A DNA stretch of 64,000 bases from Mycobacterium sp. DL99 (GCF_004762045.1 NZ_SJOM01000007.1:3709008-3773007); one strand, 5' to 3'; positions 1-9,735 are shown, counted from the stretch's first letter. A program made the numbers and translations. The notes: generated by a model from the letters alone, not told the origin.

Positions 1-648
1 CACCGCGGTGTGGTCGAGGCCGCGCGCGAAGGCCGAGTAGGTGTGGAAGACGTCGTCGCCGCGGCGCAGGAAGACGCTGGCGCCCGGCCAGTCACCCCGG
101 AGGTCGTCGTCGCTGAAACCGTCGGCGCGCAACTCATCGGCGGACTTGTAGTTGTATTCGATTGGCGCACGGGCCGGGTCGAGCGTCACGTGGAAGTCGT
201 AGGTGAAGTCACCATCGCGCGACGAGTACCACGGGAACGTCCAACCGTGCGCGTCTCGGTATGCCGCGATGCTCGCGTACGGCGCCCTGGACACGCAGGC
301 GAAGGTGACGTCCTTGCAATGCAGCAGAGCCCGGTCCTGCTCGGTGAACGTGAGATCGGCCGCGGCCGTGCAACTCGGACAACCCTGATCGATCGCGTCG
401 ATCCACATGAAGTGATGGATGTAGAGCTGGCTGCGACCCTCGAACAAGTCGACCAGTCGCACTTCGCCGTCGGGCGCTTCGAAGGTGTAGTCCTTCTCCA
501 CCTTCACCATCGGCAGCCGGCGCCGCTGGGCGTTGACGGCGTCGCGCAGGTGTGTCACCTCGCGTTCAGCGGCCAGTAGTTTCTTGCGTGCCTCGAGCCA
601 CTCGTCCCGGGTGACGATGTCTGGGTAGGCAGTGAGCGTCAGCGTCAT
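1..648 (-). CDS. DUF899 family protein, C-terminus beyond the window
   Basis: An open frame of 216 codons starts at ATG 648 and runs off the left edge, so the C-terminus is missing. It begins MTLTLTAYPDIVTRDEWLEA. It contains KVEKDYTFEAPDGEVRLVDL, a QLYIHHFMW segment followed by GCPSCTAAAD, and WTFPWYSSRDGDFTYDFHV, which together match the thioredoxin-like DUF899 family. A GAGGAG ribosome-binding site lies about 8 nt before the ATG. The biochemical role of the family is not settled; a thiol or redox role is inferred only from the CPSC motif. The next gene leftward is not visible. Confidence 0.85.
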   Translation of the reverse strand, partial: MTLTLTAYPDIVTRDEWLEARKKLLAAEREVTHLRDAVNAQRRRLPMVKVEKDYTFEAPDGEVRLVDLFEGRSQLYIHHFMWIDAIDQGCPSCTAAADLTFTEQDRALLHCKDVTFACVSRAPYASIAAYRDAHGWTFPWYSSRDGDFTYDFHVTLDPARAPIEYNYKSADELRADGFSDDDLRGDWPGASVFLRRGDDVFHTYSAFARGLDHTAV

Positions 649-703
649 CGAATCACTCCTCGTGTCGGTCCTATACGAGTGAGACCCGCGCCAACACCGA
701 AAG

Positions 704-2110
704 TCATCGCTCCTGCGGTGAATCAACCCGGAAGGACCGGAATGAGGCGACCACCCCGACCGCTGCGAGCACCGCGAATGCGGCGAAAAGCCAACGCGCC
801 GGCACCGCATCTGCACTGTCGCTGAGGTTGACGACGACCCCCGCCAAACCCGCTCCGAACGCCCCGCAGATCAGTTGCACGGTGTTGATCGCCGCCGCGG
901 CGGCCGGCCCCTCATCTGGATCGTCCACGCTGCTCATCGCCCACGCGGACAGATGGGGCCAGGCGATACCGATACCGGTGCCGGTGACCACCAGCGCCGC
1001 CGCCCACATGGCCACCAGCCACGGCGCCATCCCGTCCCGGATCAACACCGCCCCGGCCGCCAGGCCGATCGCCATCACGACGGGCGCGAACGCCACCGTG
1101 CGCACGATCACCCGCCGGTTCTGCAGCGACGCACTCACGATCTCCCCCGCCGTCCAGCCCACCGAGAGCACCGCAGCGAAGAATCCGGCCATCACCGGCG
1201 TCAGGTGCGCCAGCCGTTGACCGAACAGCGGCACGTACATGTCGACCATGGTGGCGGCCATCAACACGCCGAGGCTCAGGTAGATCCACTTGAGCGGACC
1301 CGGGCCGAATGTGCTGGGCGGCAAGACCGATGCCCCGGCGCGACGGTCGACGAACAGGAACCGGGCCACCAGCACCACCCCGAGCACGAGCAGTGCTGCC
1401 GTGGCCCGCCAGTCGTGCGGGATACCGGCCACGCTCACGGCCATGGCCGCCGCGCCCAACAAGGTCAGCGACCGCACCGGAATGCCGGGTGTCGGGGCCG
1501 ATGCTGCACCGTTGCGGCCAGGAAGCGCGACGGGTACCAGAGCGGCCATGGCGACCGTCAGCACAACGAGCACGCCGAAGGCCCACCGCCAGTGCCCGAA
1601 TTGCGCGAACAGCCCGCCCGCCGCCGGGCCGATCAAGGTGCCGACCCCCCACATCGCCGATACCAGCGCAGAGGCCTTGGTCCACAACGTATTCGGCAGC
1701 GCGGTGTTGATCACCGCATACCCCAGGCCGGCCAGCAGGCCGCCGGCGAAGCCCTGCACGGTGCGCCCGGCGAGCAGCACCTCCATGCTCGGCGCCAGCG
1801 CGCAGCCCAGGCTTCCGGCACCGAACACCGTGAGCCCCAACAGATATGCCCTCCGGGGCCCCAGCCGCATCAGCGTCGAATGGACCGTGGTGGCGGCGAT
1901 CACCGAGGCGACCAGGTACACCGTCGTCACCCAGGCGTAGAACCGCTGACCGCCGATGTCGGCCACCGCACTGGGAAGCAGGCTGATCGTCAGGAATTCG
2001 TTGGTGGCATACAGCAGCACACCGCCGGCCAACACGGTAGAGGCGCCCAGATGACGGGCACCCAACAATTGCCGCCAGGTCCCGGTCTCGGGCGTCACGG
2101 TATCGGTCAC
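704..2110 (-). CDS. MFS efflux transporter, Rv1634-like
   Basis: This 468-residue, highly hydrophobic protein belongs to the major facilitator superfamily. An RLGPRRAYLLGL loop follows the second to third helix, a GRTVQGFAGGLLAGLGYAVI helix carries the drug:H+ antiporter type signature, and a GVGTLIGPAAGGLFAQFGHWRWAF segment is the usual motif C region. It should export small molecules across the inner membrane. The start is GTG 2110, with TAGCGT at 2118-2123 placed 7 nt upstream, so it is probably leaderless. In M. tuberculosis a similar pump (Rv1634) lies beside uvrB; here four genes separate them. The substrate cannot be read from the sequence. Confidence 0.8.
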   Translation of the reverse strand: MTDTVTPETGTWRQLLGARHLGASTVLAGGVLLYATNEFLTISLLPSAVADIGGQRFYAWVTTVYLVASVIAATTVHSTLMRLGPRRAYLLGLTVFGAGSLGCALAPSMEVLLAGRTVQGFAGGLLAGLGYAVINTALPNTLWTKASALVSAMWGVGTLIGPAAGGLFAQFGHWRWAFGVLVVLTVAMAALVPVALPGRNGAASAPTPGIPVRSLTLLGAAAMAVSVAGIPHDWRATAALLVLGVVLVARFLFVDRRAGASVLPPSTFGPGPLKWIYLSLGVLMAATMVDMYVPLFGQRLAHLTPVMAGFFAAVLSVGWTAGEIVSASLQNRRVIVRTVAFAPVVMAIGLAAGAVLIRDGMAPWLVAMWAAALVVTGTGIGIAWPHLSAWAMSSVDDPDEGPAAAAAINTVQLICGAFGAGLAGVVVNLSDSADAVPARWLFAAFAVLAAVGVVASFRSFRVDSPQER

Positions 2111-2266
2111 ATCGACGACGCTAGAAGCTGAACCGCTGTTGAGGTCAACCCGGGGTGGTGCCGAGCTTCCTCATCGACGCATCACCCCGTGGTAGGAGCG
2201 TCGAAATGCCACTTGTCAGACCTTGGAGCGATCCGTCGCGGGGCTGCCTGGTCCTACCGTCGCGCC

Positions 2267-3370
2267 ATGACCAGCCAACGAAGCGTGGACGTGGTGCCAC
2301 GGATAGCGGCCCTCGACGTCCTCCGCGGCTTCGCACTGGGCGGAATACTCATCGTGAACATCGCGGTGATGTCGAATCCCTCCGGGCTTTCCGCAGGGCC
2401 CGTCCGCACCTTGCTGACCGCGTTCTTCTTCGACAAGTTCTACGTTCTGTTCTCATTTCTGTTCGGCTACTCGCTGACTCTGCAATTTCGCTCGGCCGAA
2501 CGCGACGGCGCCGACGCTCGACTGCGTACGCTGCGCCGCTGTCTGGCGTTGATGGCTATCGGCCTGGTCCACATCGCTTTCTTCTTCGACGGCGACGTAC
2601 TGTTCGGCTACGGGATCCTCGGATTGATCCTGTTGACTCTGAACAGAATTCGACCCGCTGGGGCGATCCGGTGCGCAGTGATCCTGTATGGAACCTTCGC
2701 CCTCGCGCTGACCGTGCACGGCATGTTCGCACCGTCGGCTGAAGTCGTCGACGATCGTGCGGCCGCGAGCCTCCGAGCGGGCTGGCTCACCGCCGCGTCC
2801 TATCGATGGGAGGCCTTCTTCGAGCGGTTCGACCTGTTTCTGATCTTCGGGCTCCTCAACGTCCTGCCTTTGTTCCTCGTGGGCTTCGCCGCCGGTAAGG
2901 CTCGACTCCTCGAGACGCCGGACAGATATCTGCCGCTGTTACGCAGGTTTCAATGGATCGGATTCGGCATCGCCGCACCGGTCTCACTGCTGATGGCGAT
3001 CGTGGACAAGCCGCAACTGGCCGGGGTCACCGCACTTCTCGATCTCCCGCTCGCCGCAGCGTATGCGGCGACGATCCTTCGGCTCGCTCACAACAGCCCC
3101 AGGCTGGTTGGTACTTTCGGGGCGGCGGGGAAGTTCGCGGCCACCAACTACATATGCCAATCGGTGATCGCCTCGGTGATCTTCACCGGATACGGCTTCG
3201 CCCTGGTCGGGCAACTGACGAACTGGCAGGTGCTGGTCATAGCGGCGGCTGTCTACGGCCTTCAGCTCATCGGTAGCCGGATGTGGGCGCGTCGACACCG
3301 ATACGGTCCGATCGAATGGGCACTCCGCCGGGTCACCTACGGTCGCCGCGAGACGTGGCCCAGGCACTGA
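2267..3370 (+). CDS. DUF418 family integral membrane protein
   Basis: The protein has 367 residues and about eight to ten membrane helices. It opens with RIAALDVLRGFALGGILIVN, the LDxLRGFALxGI signature of DUF418/YeiB-type proteins, and the C-terminal half has the family's GKFAATNYICQSVI segment. It should sit in the cytoplasmic membrane; the family is loosely related to acyltransferase-3 proteins but its function is unknown. ATG 2267 was chosen because homology starts just after it and TACCGT (2255-2260) sits 6 nt upstream, a leaderless arrangement. It is followed by a two-component system on the same strand, with no clear functional link. Confidence 0.82.
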   Translation: MTSQRSVDVVPRIAALDVLRGFALGGILIVNIAVMSNPSGLSAGPVRTLLTAFFFDKFYVLFSFLFGYSLTLQFRSAERDGADARLRTLRRCLALMAIGLVHIAFFFDGDVLFGYGILGLILLTLNRIRPAGAIRCAVILYGTFALALTVHGMFAPSAEVVDDRAAASLRAGWLTAASYRWEAFFERFDLFLIFGLLNVLPLFLVGFAAGKARLLETPDRYLPLLRRFQWIGFGIAAPVSLLMAIVDKPQLAGVTALLDLPLAAAYAATILRLAHNSPRLVGTFGAAGKFAATNYICQSVIASVIFTGYGFALVGQLTNWQVLVIAAAVYGLQLIGSRMWARRHRYGPIEWALRRVTYGRRETWPRH

Positions 3371-3437
3371 GAACAGGCCGCGCGATTCATCCCAGAGTAT
3401 GAGGACACACCGGTCCGCACTTCCTACAGTCCTAGGT

Positions 3438-4601
3438 GTGGCAAGCATGAAGCGATCACGCCTCGATCGGATACTCAGCGCGATCGTGTACGCGATGTCG
3501 ACGTTTCTGTTCGTCATGGCTTGGTCGACTGTTGATGCAACCTATGCGGTGTCATCTGGTGTCCAACCTGTCATTGCCGCGCTGGCAGCACTTCCGCTGG
3601 TTGCCATTCGGTCAAATCCCGTTCTCGGTTGGACGATATCGGCAGTGGCCGGGTTGGCGATCCCGCTCGTGTATCCGTCGACCGACGGTGCCTTCCCCTG
3701 GCAGATGGTTCATCTGTTGGTGCTGGTGGCCTTGCTGTTCGCAGTAGCCGTCCGTTGCCGCCTTCCAGCGGTCCTGCTGGCCTGGTCGTCGACGTGTCTG
3801 CTGCTTCTGGTGAACGCCGCCGGCCAGACAGGTGCGGGTTTCGCCGGCGGGATCACCGTGGTCGTGCTGATCGGGTTGCTGATTCGCGGACTGTTGGTGT
3901 CTCGACGACAGCTCGCCAGTCAACGCCGGACCAACGAGTTGGAGCGAGCACGCCGCTCTGTCCTCGAGGAGCGGGCGCGGATCGCACGCGACCTGCACGA
4001 TGTCATCGCACACCACATGTCGATTGTCGTGGTGCAGGCGCAGAGCGCACCGTACCGCCTCACCTCGGTCACCGAGGAAACCAAGGCAGAGCTCGACGCG
4101 ATCGGGGCCAACGTACGCGCCAGCCTCAATGAGATACGGGCCGTGCTCGGCGTTCTGCGCAGCGACGATGACGCGACAGAACTGAGCCCGCAGCCCGGAG
4201 TCGCGGGAGTCACGGAACTGGTCGAAAACAGCCGTAGCGCGGGAGTTGATGTGTCCCTCAACATTTCCGGGGATCCGCCGCCGATCTCCGAGCTGTCCGG
4301 GGTCGCCGTCTACCGGATTGTGCAGGAGTCACTTGCCAACGCGGTCCGACATTGCCCCGGCGCACCGGTCACGGTGACGATGGAGCACGGGCCCGACGCC
4401 ACGGCGGTGACGGTGAGCAATGGGCCGGCTGCAGTGCCGGGATCAAGCGGGAATTCCTCTGGCGGGCACGGTATCGCCGGCATGCGCGAGCGGGCGGCTG
4501 CGATGGGTGGCAGTGTTGACGCACAAACCCGGCCCGACGGCGGATTCGAGGTTCGGGCTCATATTCCTGCGGCTATCCGTACGACACCGGGAGCGCTGTG
4601 A
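3438..4601 (+). CDS. NarL-family sensor histidine kinase
   Basis: A 387-residue membrane sensor kinase. The first ~150 residues form a cluster of hydrophobic helices with no evident extracellular domain, so it probably senses a membrane-associated cue. A HisKA_3 dimerisation domain follows with phospho-acceptor motif ARDLHDVIAHHMSIVV, then a HATPase_c domain with VQESLANAVRH (N box) and GGHGIAGMRERAAAMGG (G boxes). GTG 3438 is preferred because TACAGT (3425-3430) lies exactly 7 nt upstream; ATG 3447 is the alternative. Its last codons overlap the response regulator start by 4 nt, so the two are translationally coupled. Confidence 0.88.
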   Translation: MASMKRSRLDRILSAIVYAMSTFLFVMAWSTVDATYAVSSGVQPVIAALAALPLVAIRSNPVLGWTISAVAGLAIPLVYPSTDGAFPWQMVHLLVLVALLFAVAVRCRLPAVLLAWSSTCLLLLVNAAGQTGAGFAGGITVVVLIGLLIRGLLVSRRQLASQRRTNELERARRSVLEERARIARDLHDVIAHHMSIVVVQAQSAPYRLTSVTEETKAELDAIGANVRASLNEIRAVLGVLRSDDDATELSPQPGVAGVTELVENSRSAGVDVSLNISGDPPPISELSGVAVYRIVQESLANAVRHCPGAPVTVTMEHGPDATAVTVSNGPAAVPGSSGNSSGGHGIAGMRERAAAMGGSVDAQTRPDGGFEVRAHIPAAIRTTPGAL

Positions 4602-5275
4602 CGCGGACGATCAAGGTCTTCATCGCCGACGATCAGGCAATGGTGCGTCAGGGATTTGGGGCACTGCTGGCTGCACAGCCTGATATGAGCGTGATCGGCG
4701 ATGCACCGAACGGACGCGTCGCTGTCTCCGAAGTGAAACGGCTGCGGCCCGATGTGGTCTTGATGGACGTCCGCATGCCGGAGATGAATGGCCTGGACGC
4801 CGCGCGCGAAATCCTGTCGATGACCGTGACGCCACCGGTGCGAGTGCTCATGCTCACCACATTCGACATCGACGAGTACGTGTACGAAGCGCTCGGCGCC
4901 GGCGCCAGCGGATTCCTGTTGAAGGACGCACCCGCCGACGATCTGATCCGCGCGGTGCGAATCGTGGATGCCGGCGACGCGCTCCTCGCGCCGAGCGTGA
5001 CGCGCCGTCTCATCGCCGACATCGCCCAGCGCCGTTCGACACCGCGGCCATGGAGCCGGGAGCTGTCAACACTGACGCCACGGGAACAGGAAGTACTCGA
5101 ACTCATCGCCAAAGGGCTGTCGAACACGGAGATCGCAGATCGCCTTTTCGTCACGGAACATACGGTGAAGACGCACGTCGGCAACGTGTTTGCGAAACTC
5201 TCACTGCGCGACCGCGCCCAGGCCGTGGTAGTCGCCTACGAATCGGGTCTCGTCAACCCGCGGTCGGCCGGCTGA
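4598..5275 (+). CDS. NarL/LuxR-type response regulator
   Basis: A 225-residue DNA-binding response regulator and cognate partner of the upstream kinase. The receiver domain has the acidic pair D11/D12, phospho-acceptor D57 in VVLMDVRMPEMNG, and the conserved Lys in FLLKDAPADD. The C-terminal LuxR helix-turn-helix reads LTPREQEVLELIAKGLSNTEI followed by TEHTVKTHVGNVFAKL. It starts at GTG 4598, inside the GTGA overlap with the kinase stop codon. It is convergent with uvrB 44 bp away. The regulated genes are unknown; the DUF418 gene just upstream is a possible target by position only. Confidence 0.9.
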   Translation: MTRTIKVFIADDQAMVRQGFGALLAAQPDMSVIGDAPNGRVAVSEVKRLRPDVVLMDVRMPEMNGLDAAREILSMTVTPPVRVLMLTTFDIDEYVYEALGAGASGFLLKDAPADDLIRAVRIVDAGDALLAPSVTRRLIADIAQRRSTPRPWSRELSTLTPREQEVLELIAKGLSNTEIADRLFVTEHTVKTHVGNVFAKLSLRDRAQAVVVAYESGLVNPRSAG

Positions 5276-5319
5276 TCTCCCGGCGATCATTCGCGCACCC
5301 GGCTTGCGGCACTTCCGGA

Positions 5320-7479
5320 TCACTTCAGGCCGGCCGCGTCCATCCCCCGCAATTCCTTCTTCAGGTCCTGGATCTCGTCGCGGATCCGCGCCGCCAGCTC
5401 GAACTGTAGATCCCGCGCGGCAGTCATCATCTGCTCGGTCAGATCTTTGATCAGATCGGCCAATTCGGCGCGCGGCATGTTGGCGGTGTCTCGGCCCTCC
5501 ACGATGCCGGCACTGACCGCGCGCCCGGGTTCACCCTGAGCGCGCCGGCCCCGCGAGGCGTTGCGTCCCGAGCCACCGATCTCAACCGACTCAGTATCGT
5601 CGGCCTCGCGGTACACCTGGTCGAGGATGTCGGCGATCTTCTTCCGCAGCGGCTGCGGGTCGATCCCGTTGGCCTCGTTGTAGGCGATCTGCTTGGCGCG
5701 ACGGCGTTCGGTCTCGTCGATCGCATCCCGCATCGAGTCGGTGATCTTGTCGGCGTACATGTGCACTTCGCCGGACACGTTGCGGGCCGCGCGACCGATG
5801 GTCTGGATCAGGCTGCGCGTGGAGCGCAGGAAACCTTCCTTGTCGGCATCGAGGATCGCCACCAGCGACACCTCGGGAAGATCCAGACCCTCACGCAGCA
5901 GGTTGATACCGACCAGCACGTCGTACTCGCCGAGCCGCAGCTGCCGCAGCAACTCGACCCGTCGCAGTGTGTCGACCTCTGAATGCAGGTACCGGACCTT
6001 GATGCCGAGCTCCAGCAGATAGTCGGTGAGGTCCTCGGCCATCTTCTTGGTCAGCGTCGTCACCAACACGCGCTCGTCGCGCTCGGTCCGGGCGCGGATC
6101 TCGCCGATCAGGTCGTCGATCTGGCCCTTCGTCGGCTTCACCACCACCTGCGGGTCGACCAGACCGGTCGGGCGGATCACCTGCTCGACGAACTCGCCGC
6201 CGGCCTGGCTGATCTCGTACGAGCCCGGGGTCGCCGACAGGTACACCGTCTGCCCGATCCGGTCGGCGAACTCCTCCCAGGTCAGCGGCCGGTTGTCGAC
6301 GGCCGACGGCAGCCGGAAGCCGAAATCCACCAGGTTGCGCTTACGCGACATGTCCCCTTCGTACATGCCGCCGATCTGGGGCACCGTCACGTGGGACTCG
6401 TCGATGACGAGCAGGAAGTCCTCGGGGAAGTAGTCGATCAGCGTCGCGGGTGCCGAGCCGGCCGGGCGGGCGTCGATGTGGCGTGAGTAGTTCTCGATGC
6501 CCGAGCAGAACCCGACCTGCTTCATCATCTCGACGTCGTAGTTGGTGCGCATGCGCAGCCGCTGGGCCTCCAGCAGCTTGCCCTGCCCCTCCAGCTCCGC
6601 CAGCCGCGCCTCAAGCTCGGCCTCGATCGTCGAGATCGCGTGTTCCATCCGTTCTGGGCCCGCCACGTAGTGCGTGGCCGGGAAGATCCGCAGCGAGTCG
6701 ACCTGGCGGACGATGTCGCCGGTCAGCGGGTGCAGGTAGTACAGCGCCTCGATCTCGTCGCCGAAGAACTCGATGCGCACCGCGAGCTCCTCGTACGACG
6801 GGATGATCTCGACGGTGTCCCCACGCACCCGGAACGTGCCACGGGTGAACGCCACGTCGTTGCGGTTGTACTGGACATCCACCAGCAGCCGCAGCAACCC
6901 GTCGCGCGGCACCTCCTGACCGACCTCCAGCTCGACCGAACGGTCGAGGTAGGACTGCGGTGTGCCCAGGCCGTAGATGCAGGACACCGAGGCCACCACG
7001 ACCACGTCGCGCCGGGACAGCAGACTCGACGTCGCCGAGTGCCGCAACCGCTCGACGTCGTCGTTGATCGAGCTGTCCTTCTCGATGTAGGTATCCGTCT
7101 GGGCGATGTACGCCTCGGGCTGGTAGTAGTCGTAGTACGAGACGAAGTACTCAACGGCGTTGTGCGGCAACATCTCCCGCAGCTCGTTGGCAAGCTGGGC
7201 AGCCAGCGTCTTGTTCGGTGCCATCACCAGCGTGGGCCGCTGCAGCCGCTCGATCAGCCATGCGGTGGTGGCCGACTTGCCGGTGCCGGTGGCGCCGAGC
7301 AGCACGACATCACGCTCGCCGGCCCTGATCCGGCGCTCCAGTTCGTCGATCGCGGCCGGCTGGTCACCGGCCGGGTCGTACTCACTGACCACCTCGAACC
7401 GGGCACCGGTGCGGACGATCTCATCGACAGCCCGGTACTCCGAATGCGCGAGCACGGGGTGTTCGGTCGCGAAGGCCAT
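5320..7479 (-). CDS. uvrB: UvrABC excision nuclease subunit B
   Basis: UvrB verifies DNA damage and loads UvrC in nucleotide excision repair. The 719-residue protein has the Walker A motif GATGTGKS near residue 57, the beta-hairpin segment [14 protein letters not shown], the DEAD-like VIDESHV, helicase motif QTIGRAARN, and a C-terminal UVR domain ([20 protein letters not shown]) that contacts UvrC. ATG 7479 ([18 protein letters not shown]) matches the mycobacterial N-terminus, and TACGCT (7487-7492) is 7 nt upstream, consistent with leaderless transcription; longer in-frame starts were rejected on this basis. It is divergent from the DUF402 gene, as in M. tuberculosis (Rv1632c/Rv1633). Confidence 0.98.
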   Translation of the reverse strand: MAFATEHPVLAHSEYRAVDEIVRTGARFEVVSEYDPAGDQPAAIDELERRIRAGERDVVLLGATGTGKSATTAWLIERLQRPTLVMAPNKTLAAQLANELREMLPHNAVEYFVSYYDYYQPEAYIAQTDTYIEKDSSINDDVERLRHSATSSLLSRRDVVVVASVSCIYGLGTPQSYLDRSVELEVGQEVPRDGLLRLLVDVQYNRNDVAFTRGTFRVRGDTVEIIPSYEELAVRIEFFGDEIEALYYLHPLTGDIVRQVDSLRIFPATHYVAGPERMEHAISTIEAELEARLAELEGQGKLLEAQRLRMRTNYDVEMMKQVGFCSGIENYSRHIDARPAGSAPATLIDYFPEDFLLVIDESHVTVPQIGGMYEGDMSRKRNLVDFGFRLPSAVDNRPLTWEEFADRIGQTVYLSATPGSYEISQAGGEFVEQVIRPTGLVDPQVVVKPTKGQIDDLIGEIRARTERDERVLVTTLTKKMAEDLTDYLLELGIKVRYLHSEVDTLRRVELLRQLRLGEYDVLVGINLLREGLDLPEVSLVAILDADKEGFLRSTRSLIQTIGRAARNVSGEVHMYADKITDSMRDAIDETERRRAKQIAYNEANGIDPQPLRKKIADILDQVYREADDTESVEIGGSGRNASRGRRAQGEPGRAVSAGIVEGRDTANMPRAELADLIKDLTEQMMTAARDLQFELAARIRDEIQDLKKELRGMDAAGLK

Positions 7480-7612
7480 GCTCACCAGCGTAGAACTGCG
7501 CACCGACAACTTCCGCCCGCGTTCGCTCCCCGCGTAGGCTTGGCCCATCCACCCGCCCAAACACGAGACATTCGACCTGGTCGCCCGCACGAACACCGAC
7601 CCAAAAGGCATC

Positions 7613-8053
7613 GTGCGGGCGGTCGATGTCTACACGGTCGAGCCCTGGGGCCTGTACATGGCCCGGCCGACGCCCGGCCGGGCCCAGTTCCACTACCTGG
7701 AATCGTGGCTGCTGCCCTCGCTCGGGCTGCGGGCCACCGTGTTCCATTTCAACCCCGGCCACGAGCGTGACCAGGACTTCTACCTCGACATCGGCAGCTA
7801 TACCGCCGGCCCGACCAGGTGGCATTCCGAGGACCACTACCTCGACCTGGTGATCCGCACCGGACGCGGCGTCGAGCTGTGCGACGTCGACGAGTTGCTC
7901 ACCGCGGTGCGGCACGGTCTGCTGAGCCCGGAGATCGGCGAGCAGGCGGTGCAAACCGCGGCCACCGCCATCGAGGGGCTGGCGAGCTGCGGCTATGAGC
8001 TAGACCGGTGGCTGTCCGGCAACGGAATGGCCCTCACGTGGCGAGGCGCGTAA
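7613..8053 (+). CDS. DUF402 domain protein, Rv1632c-like (likely starts at ATC 7547)
   Basis: A 146-residue DUF402 protein if GTG 7613 is used, with [43 protein letters not shown] and DFYLDIGSY. Some relatives in this superfamily are nucleoside phosphatases, but the activity here is unknown. The reading frame is open back to a stop at 7535-7537 and encodes [20 protein letters not shown] ahead of the GTG. That segment looks like a genuine family N-terminus. The only codon suitably placed to start it is ATC 7547, 6 nt after TAGGCT (7535-7540). The true protein may therefore be 168 residues with a non-standard start. Confidence 0.82.
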   Translation: MRAVDVYTVEPWGLYMARPTPGRAQFHYLESWLLPSLGLRATVFHFNPGHERDQDFYLDIGSYTAGPTRWHSEDHYLDLVIRTGRGVELCDVDELLTAVRHGLLSPEIGEQAVQTAATAIEGLASCGYELDRWLSGNGMALTWRGA

Positions 8054-8064
8054 GGTCGGGATTC

Positions 8065-8640
8065 ATGAGTTCAGCTAAGTACGTCTGGGGAGCCCTCCCC
8101 GCGCTGGCAGGACTGCTCACCGGCGCACTGTTGATTCCCGCTGCGGCACAGGCCGACCCGGAGGCACCGCCTCAGGTCGAGCCGCTGCCCGACCAGCAGC
8201 TACACAACGTCACCTACCGCGCCAGGATCGACGGGGTGTCGCGCAACGCGACCATCGCCTACAAGATCGACGACGCCAACATCAACACCGCCGACCCGTC
8301 CATGCTGCCGGGCCGGATCTTCGAAGCCACCGGCGTGGTGTCGAATCCGGAGGCGGCCGGAATGGCGGTGCGCATCGACTGGCCGTACTCGGCGAACCTG
8401 CACTGCGAGATCCTCGTGGACGACCAGGTGGTCGCCCAGGCCGACACCTTCGTCGCACCGCGGCTGACCCGCCCGAAGGATGATCCCAACTACGGCAGCC
8501 TGCCCTGTGGCGCCCCGTTGAACACCCAGGTTCCGGGCAATGTCATCGACACCGCGCCGGCGGGCACCGCTCCCGCCGATTTGGCGCCGGGAGACCCCGC
8601 AGTCCCGCCACCCGCGGAACCCGCCCCACCGGCCACCTAG
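8065..8640 (+). CDS. Secreted conserved mycobacterial protein
   Basis: A 191-residue protein with a Sec signal peptide: MSSAKY, a hydrophobic stretch to about residue 26, then an Ala-rich AAAQAD cleavage region. The mature part includes RARIDGVSRNATIAYKIDD and LHCEILVDDQVV, resembling small secreted beta-rich mycobacterial proteins, and two Cys residues could form a disulfide. The last ~35 residues are rich in Pro and Ala (PPPAEPAPPAT). ATG 8065 fits the signal peptide. TAAGGT (8051-8056) overlaps the stop codon of the upstream gene and may be its promoter -10. It is convergent with glutaminase 11 bp away. Function unknown. Confidence 0.72.
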   Translation: MSSAKYVWGALPALAGLLTGALLIPAAAQADPEAPPQVEPLPDQQLHNVTYRARIDGVSRNATIAYKIDDANINTADPSMLPGRIFEATGVVSNPEAAGMAVRIDWPYSANLHCEILVDDQVVAQADTFVAPRLTRPKDDPNYGSLPCGAPLNTQVPGNVIDTAPAGTAPADLAPGDPAVPPPAEPAPPAT

Positions 8641-8651
8641 GACCCGACGGC

Positions 8652-9575
8652 TCAGAACACCGACCAACCGGCACGGCGCGCGAACTCCTCGATGGCAGCG
8701 ACCCCGCCCGCCGAGTTTCCGGCGCTGTCCAGCGGTGGGCTCCACACGCACACCGTGCCACGGCCAGGCATGACCGCCAGCACCCCGCCGCCGATGCCGC
8801 TCTTGGCCGGTAGGCCGATTCGGTAGGCGATATCGCCTGCCGCCCCGTACATCCCGGACATCAGCAGCACAGCGTTCACTCGACGGACGGTCTCCGGATC
8901 CAGCACCGCCGAGTCCCCGTCCCGGTCGGCGAGGAACAGTGCGGCACGCGCCAGAGTCCGCACCGACGCGGTGATCGCGCACTGCGCAAAATACTGCGGC
9001 AGCAACACATCGATCGGATTGATCAACCGGCCGTGCTCGGCCAGGACATGGGCGATCGCCGAATTTCGGTGATCGGTCGCGGTCTCGGACTGCGCGACCC
9101 GAAGGTCCGATGCCGCGACGGTTGGGCCGCCGAGTAGCTCAACCGTCGCGGCCACCGCGTCGCCGCTGTGCATCAACAGCCGGTCGGTCACCACCAGCGC
9201 GCCAGAATTCACGAACGGATTCCGCGGCCGCCACTGGTTGTGCTCGAGGTCGGCGACCGAGCCGTATCCGGCATCCGACGGGCCCCAACCCACCGCAGAC
9301 CAGGCGTCGGGTTCGTGCCGCAGCAGCGCGCACAGCGCGAACAGCTTCGACAAGCTCTGGATGGAGAACCCGACACCGGATTCGCCGACGTGAGCCTCGG
9401 CGCCGTCGACCGTGGCGACGGCCATCGCGAATCTGGTCGCGGAGACCTCCGCCAGGGCGGGCACCTGACGACTCACCGTTCCGGACGACGCGGCTCGGCA
9501 CCCGTGCATCCGGGCCGCGTGCAGGTGCTCTCGCAGCTGCTGTTCAGAAGCCTGGAACAGTCGCGTCGCGGGCAT
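8652..9575 (-). CDS. glsA: Glutaminase
   Basis: A 307-residue serine-dependent glutaminase that hydrolyses L-glutamine to L-glutamate and ammonia in the cytoplasm. It has the beta-lactamase-like SxxK motif in GVGFSIQSLSKLFALC, then NPFVNSGALV, QSETATDHRNSAIAHVL and GLPAKSGIGGGVLAVMPGRG, all typical of GlsA. A strong AGGAGG ribosome-binding site precedes ATG 9575. It is divergent from the APC permease, and the shared 190-bp region holds the operator described at 9703-9719 and a TAGACC half-site nearer to glsA. By context it could supply glutamate to the GS-like ligases of this island. Confidence 0.93.
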   Translation of the reverse strand: MPATRLFQASEQQLREHLHAARMHGCRAASSGTVSRQVPALAEVSATRFAMAVATVDGAEAHVGESGVGFSIQSLSKLFALCALLRHEPDAWSAVGWGPSDAGYGSVADLEHNQWRPRNPFVNSGALVVTDRLLMHSGDAVAATVELLGGPTVAASDLRVAQSETATDHRNSAIAHVLAEHGRLINPIDVLLPQYFAQCAITASVRTLARAALFLADRDGDSAVLDPETVRRVNAVLLMSGMYGAAGDIAYRIGLPAKSGIGGGVLAVMPGRGTVCVWSPPLDSAGNSAGGVAAIEEFARRAGWSVF

Positions 9576-9630
9576 GCACCACCTCCTGCCCCGGGCTTGC
9601 CGGGTGCCGATGAGTTAAATCACTACTTTT

Positions 9631-9636
9631 TAGACC
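9631..9636. promoter_or_regulatory. Operator half-site TAGACC near glsA
   Basis: TAGACC inside TTTTTAGACCAAAACGGTCC matches one arm of the 17-bp operator of this island. It is about 55 bp upstream of the glsA start, so it could extend regulator control to glutaminase. It lacks a correctly spaced second arm, so the call is weak. Confidence 0.3.
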
Positions 9637-9702
9637 AAAACGGTCCGCGCCGAAATCCGCTCGTGTAAACGTTATGTCACGCGTCAACACTTTAGGTCTA
9701 TG

Positions 9703-9719
9703 GGTCTTGTCTTTAGACC
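9703..9719. promoter_or_regulatory. Operator copy A, GGTCTT-N5-TAGACC
   Basis: GGTCTTGTCTTTAGACC is an inverted repeat of 6-bp arms around 5 bp. A third arm, GGTCTA, sits 8 bp to the left at 9695-9700. The reverse complement of this region aligns with operator copies B (12212) and C (18818). It covers the likely -35 element of the permease promoter, so binding would repress. The FadR-type regulator encoded at 11387-12121 is the obvious candidate protein. Confidence 0.7.
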
Positions 9720-9735
9720 TTTTCGCTCATAGTCT
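9707..9735 (+). promoter_or_regulatory. Promoter of the APC permease gene
   Basis: TTGTCT (9707-9712) and TAGTCT (9730-9735) are separated by exactly 17 nt and point toward the permease start at 9766. The -35 hexamer lies inside operator copy A. Confidence 0.55.

Noticed and set aside
5320-7611. Longer uvrB start at 7611
   Set aside because: The extra 44 residues overlap the divergent DUF402 coding region and do not resemble UvrB. ATG 7479 has a leaderless promoter and the expected N-terminus.
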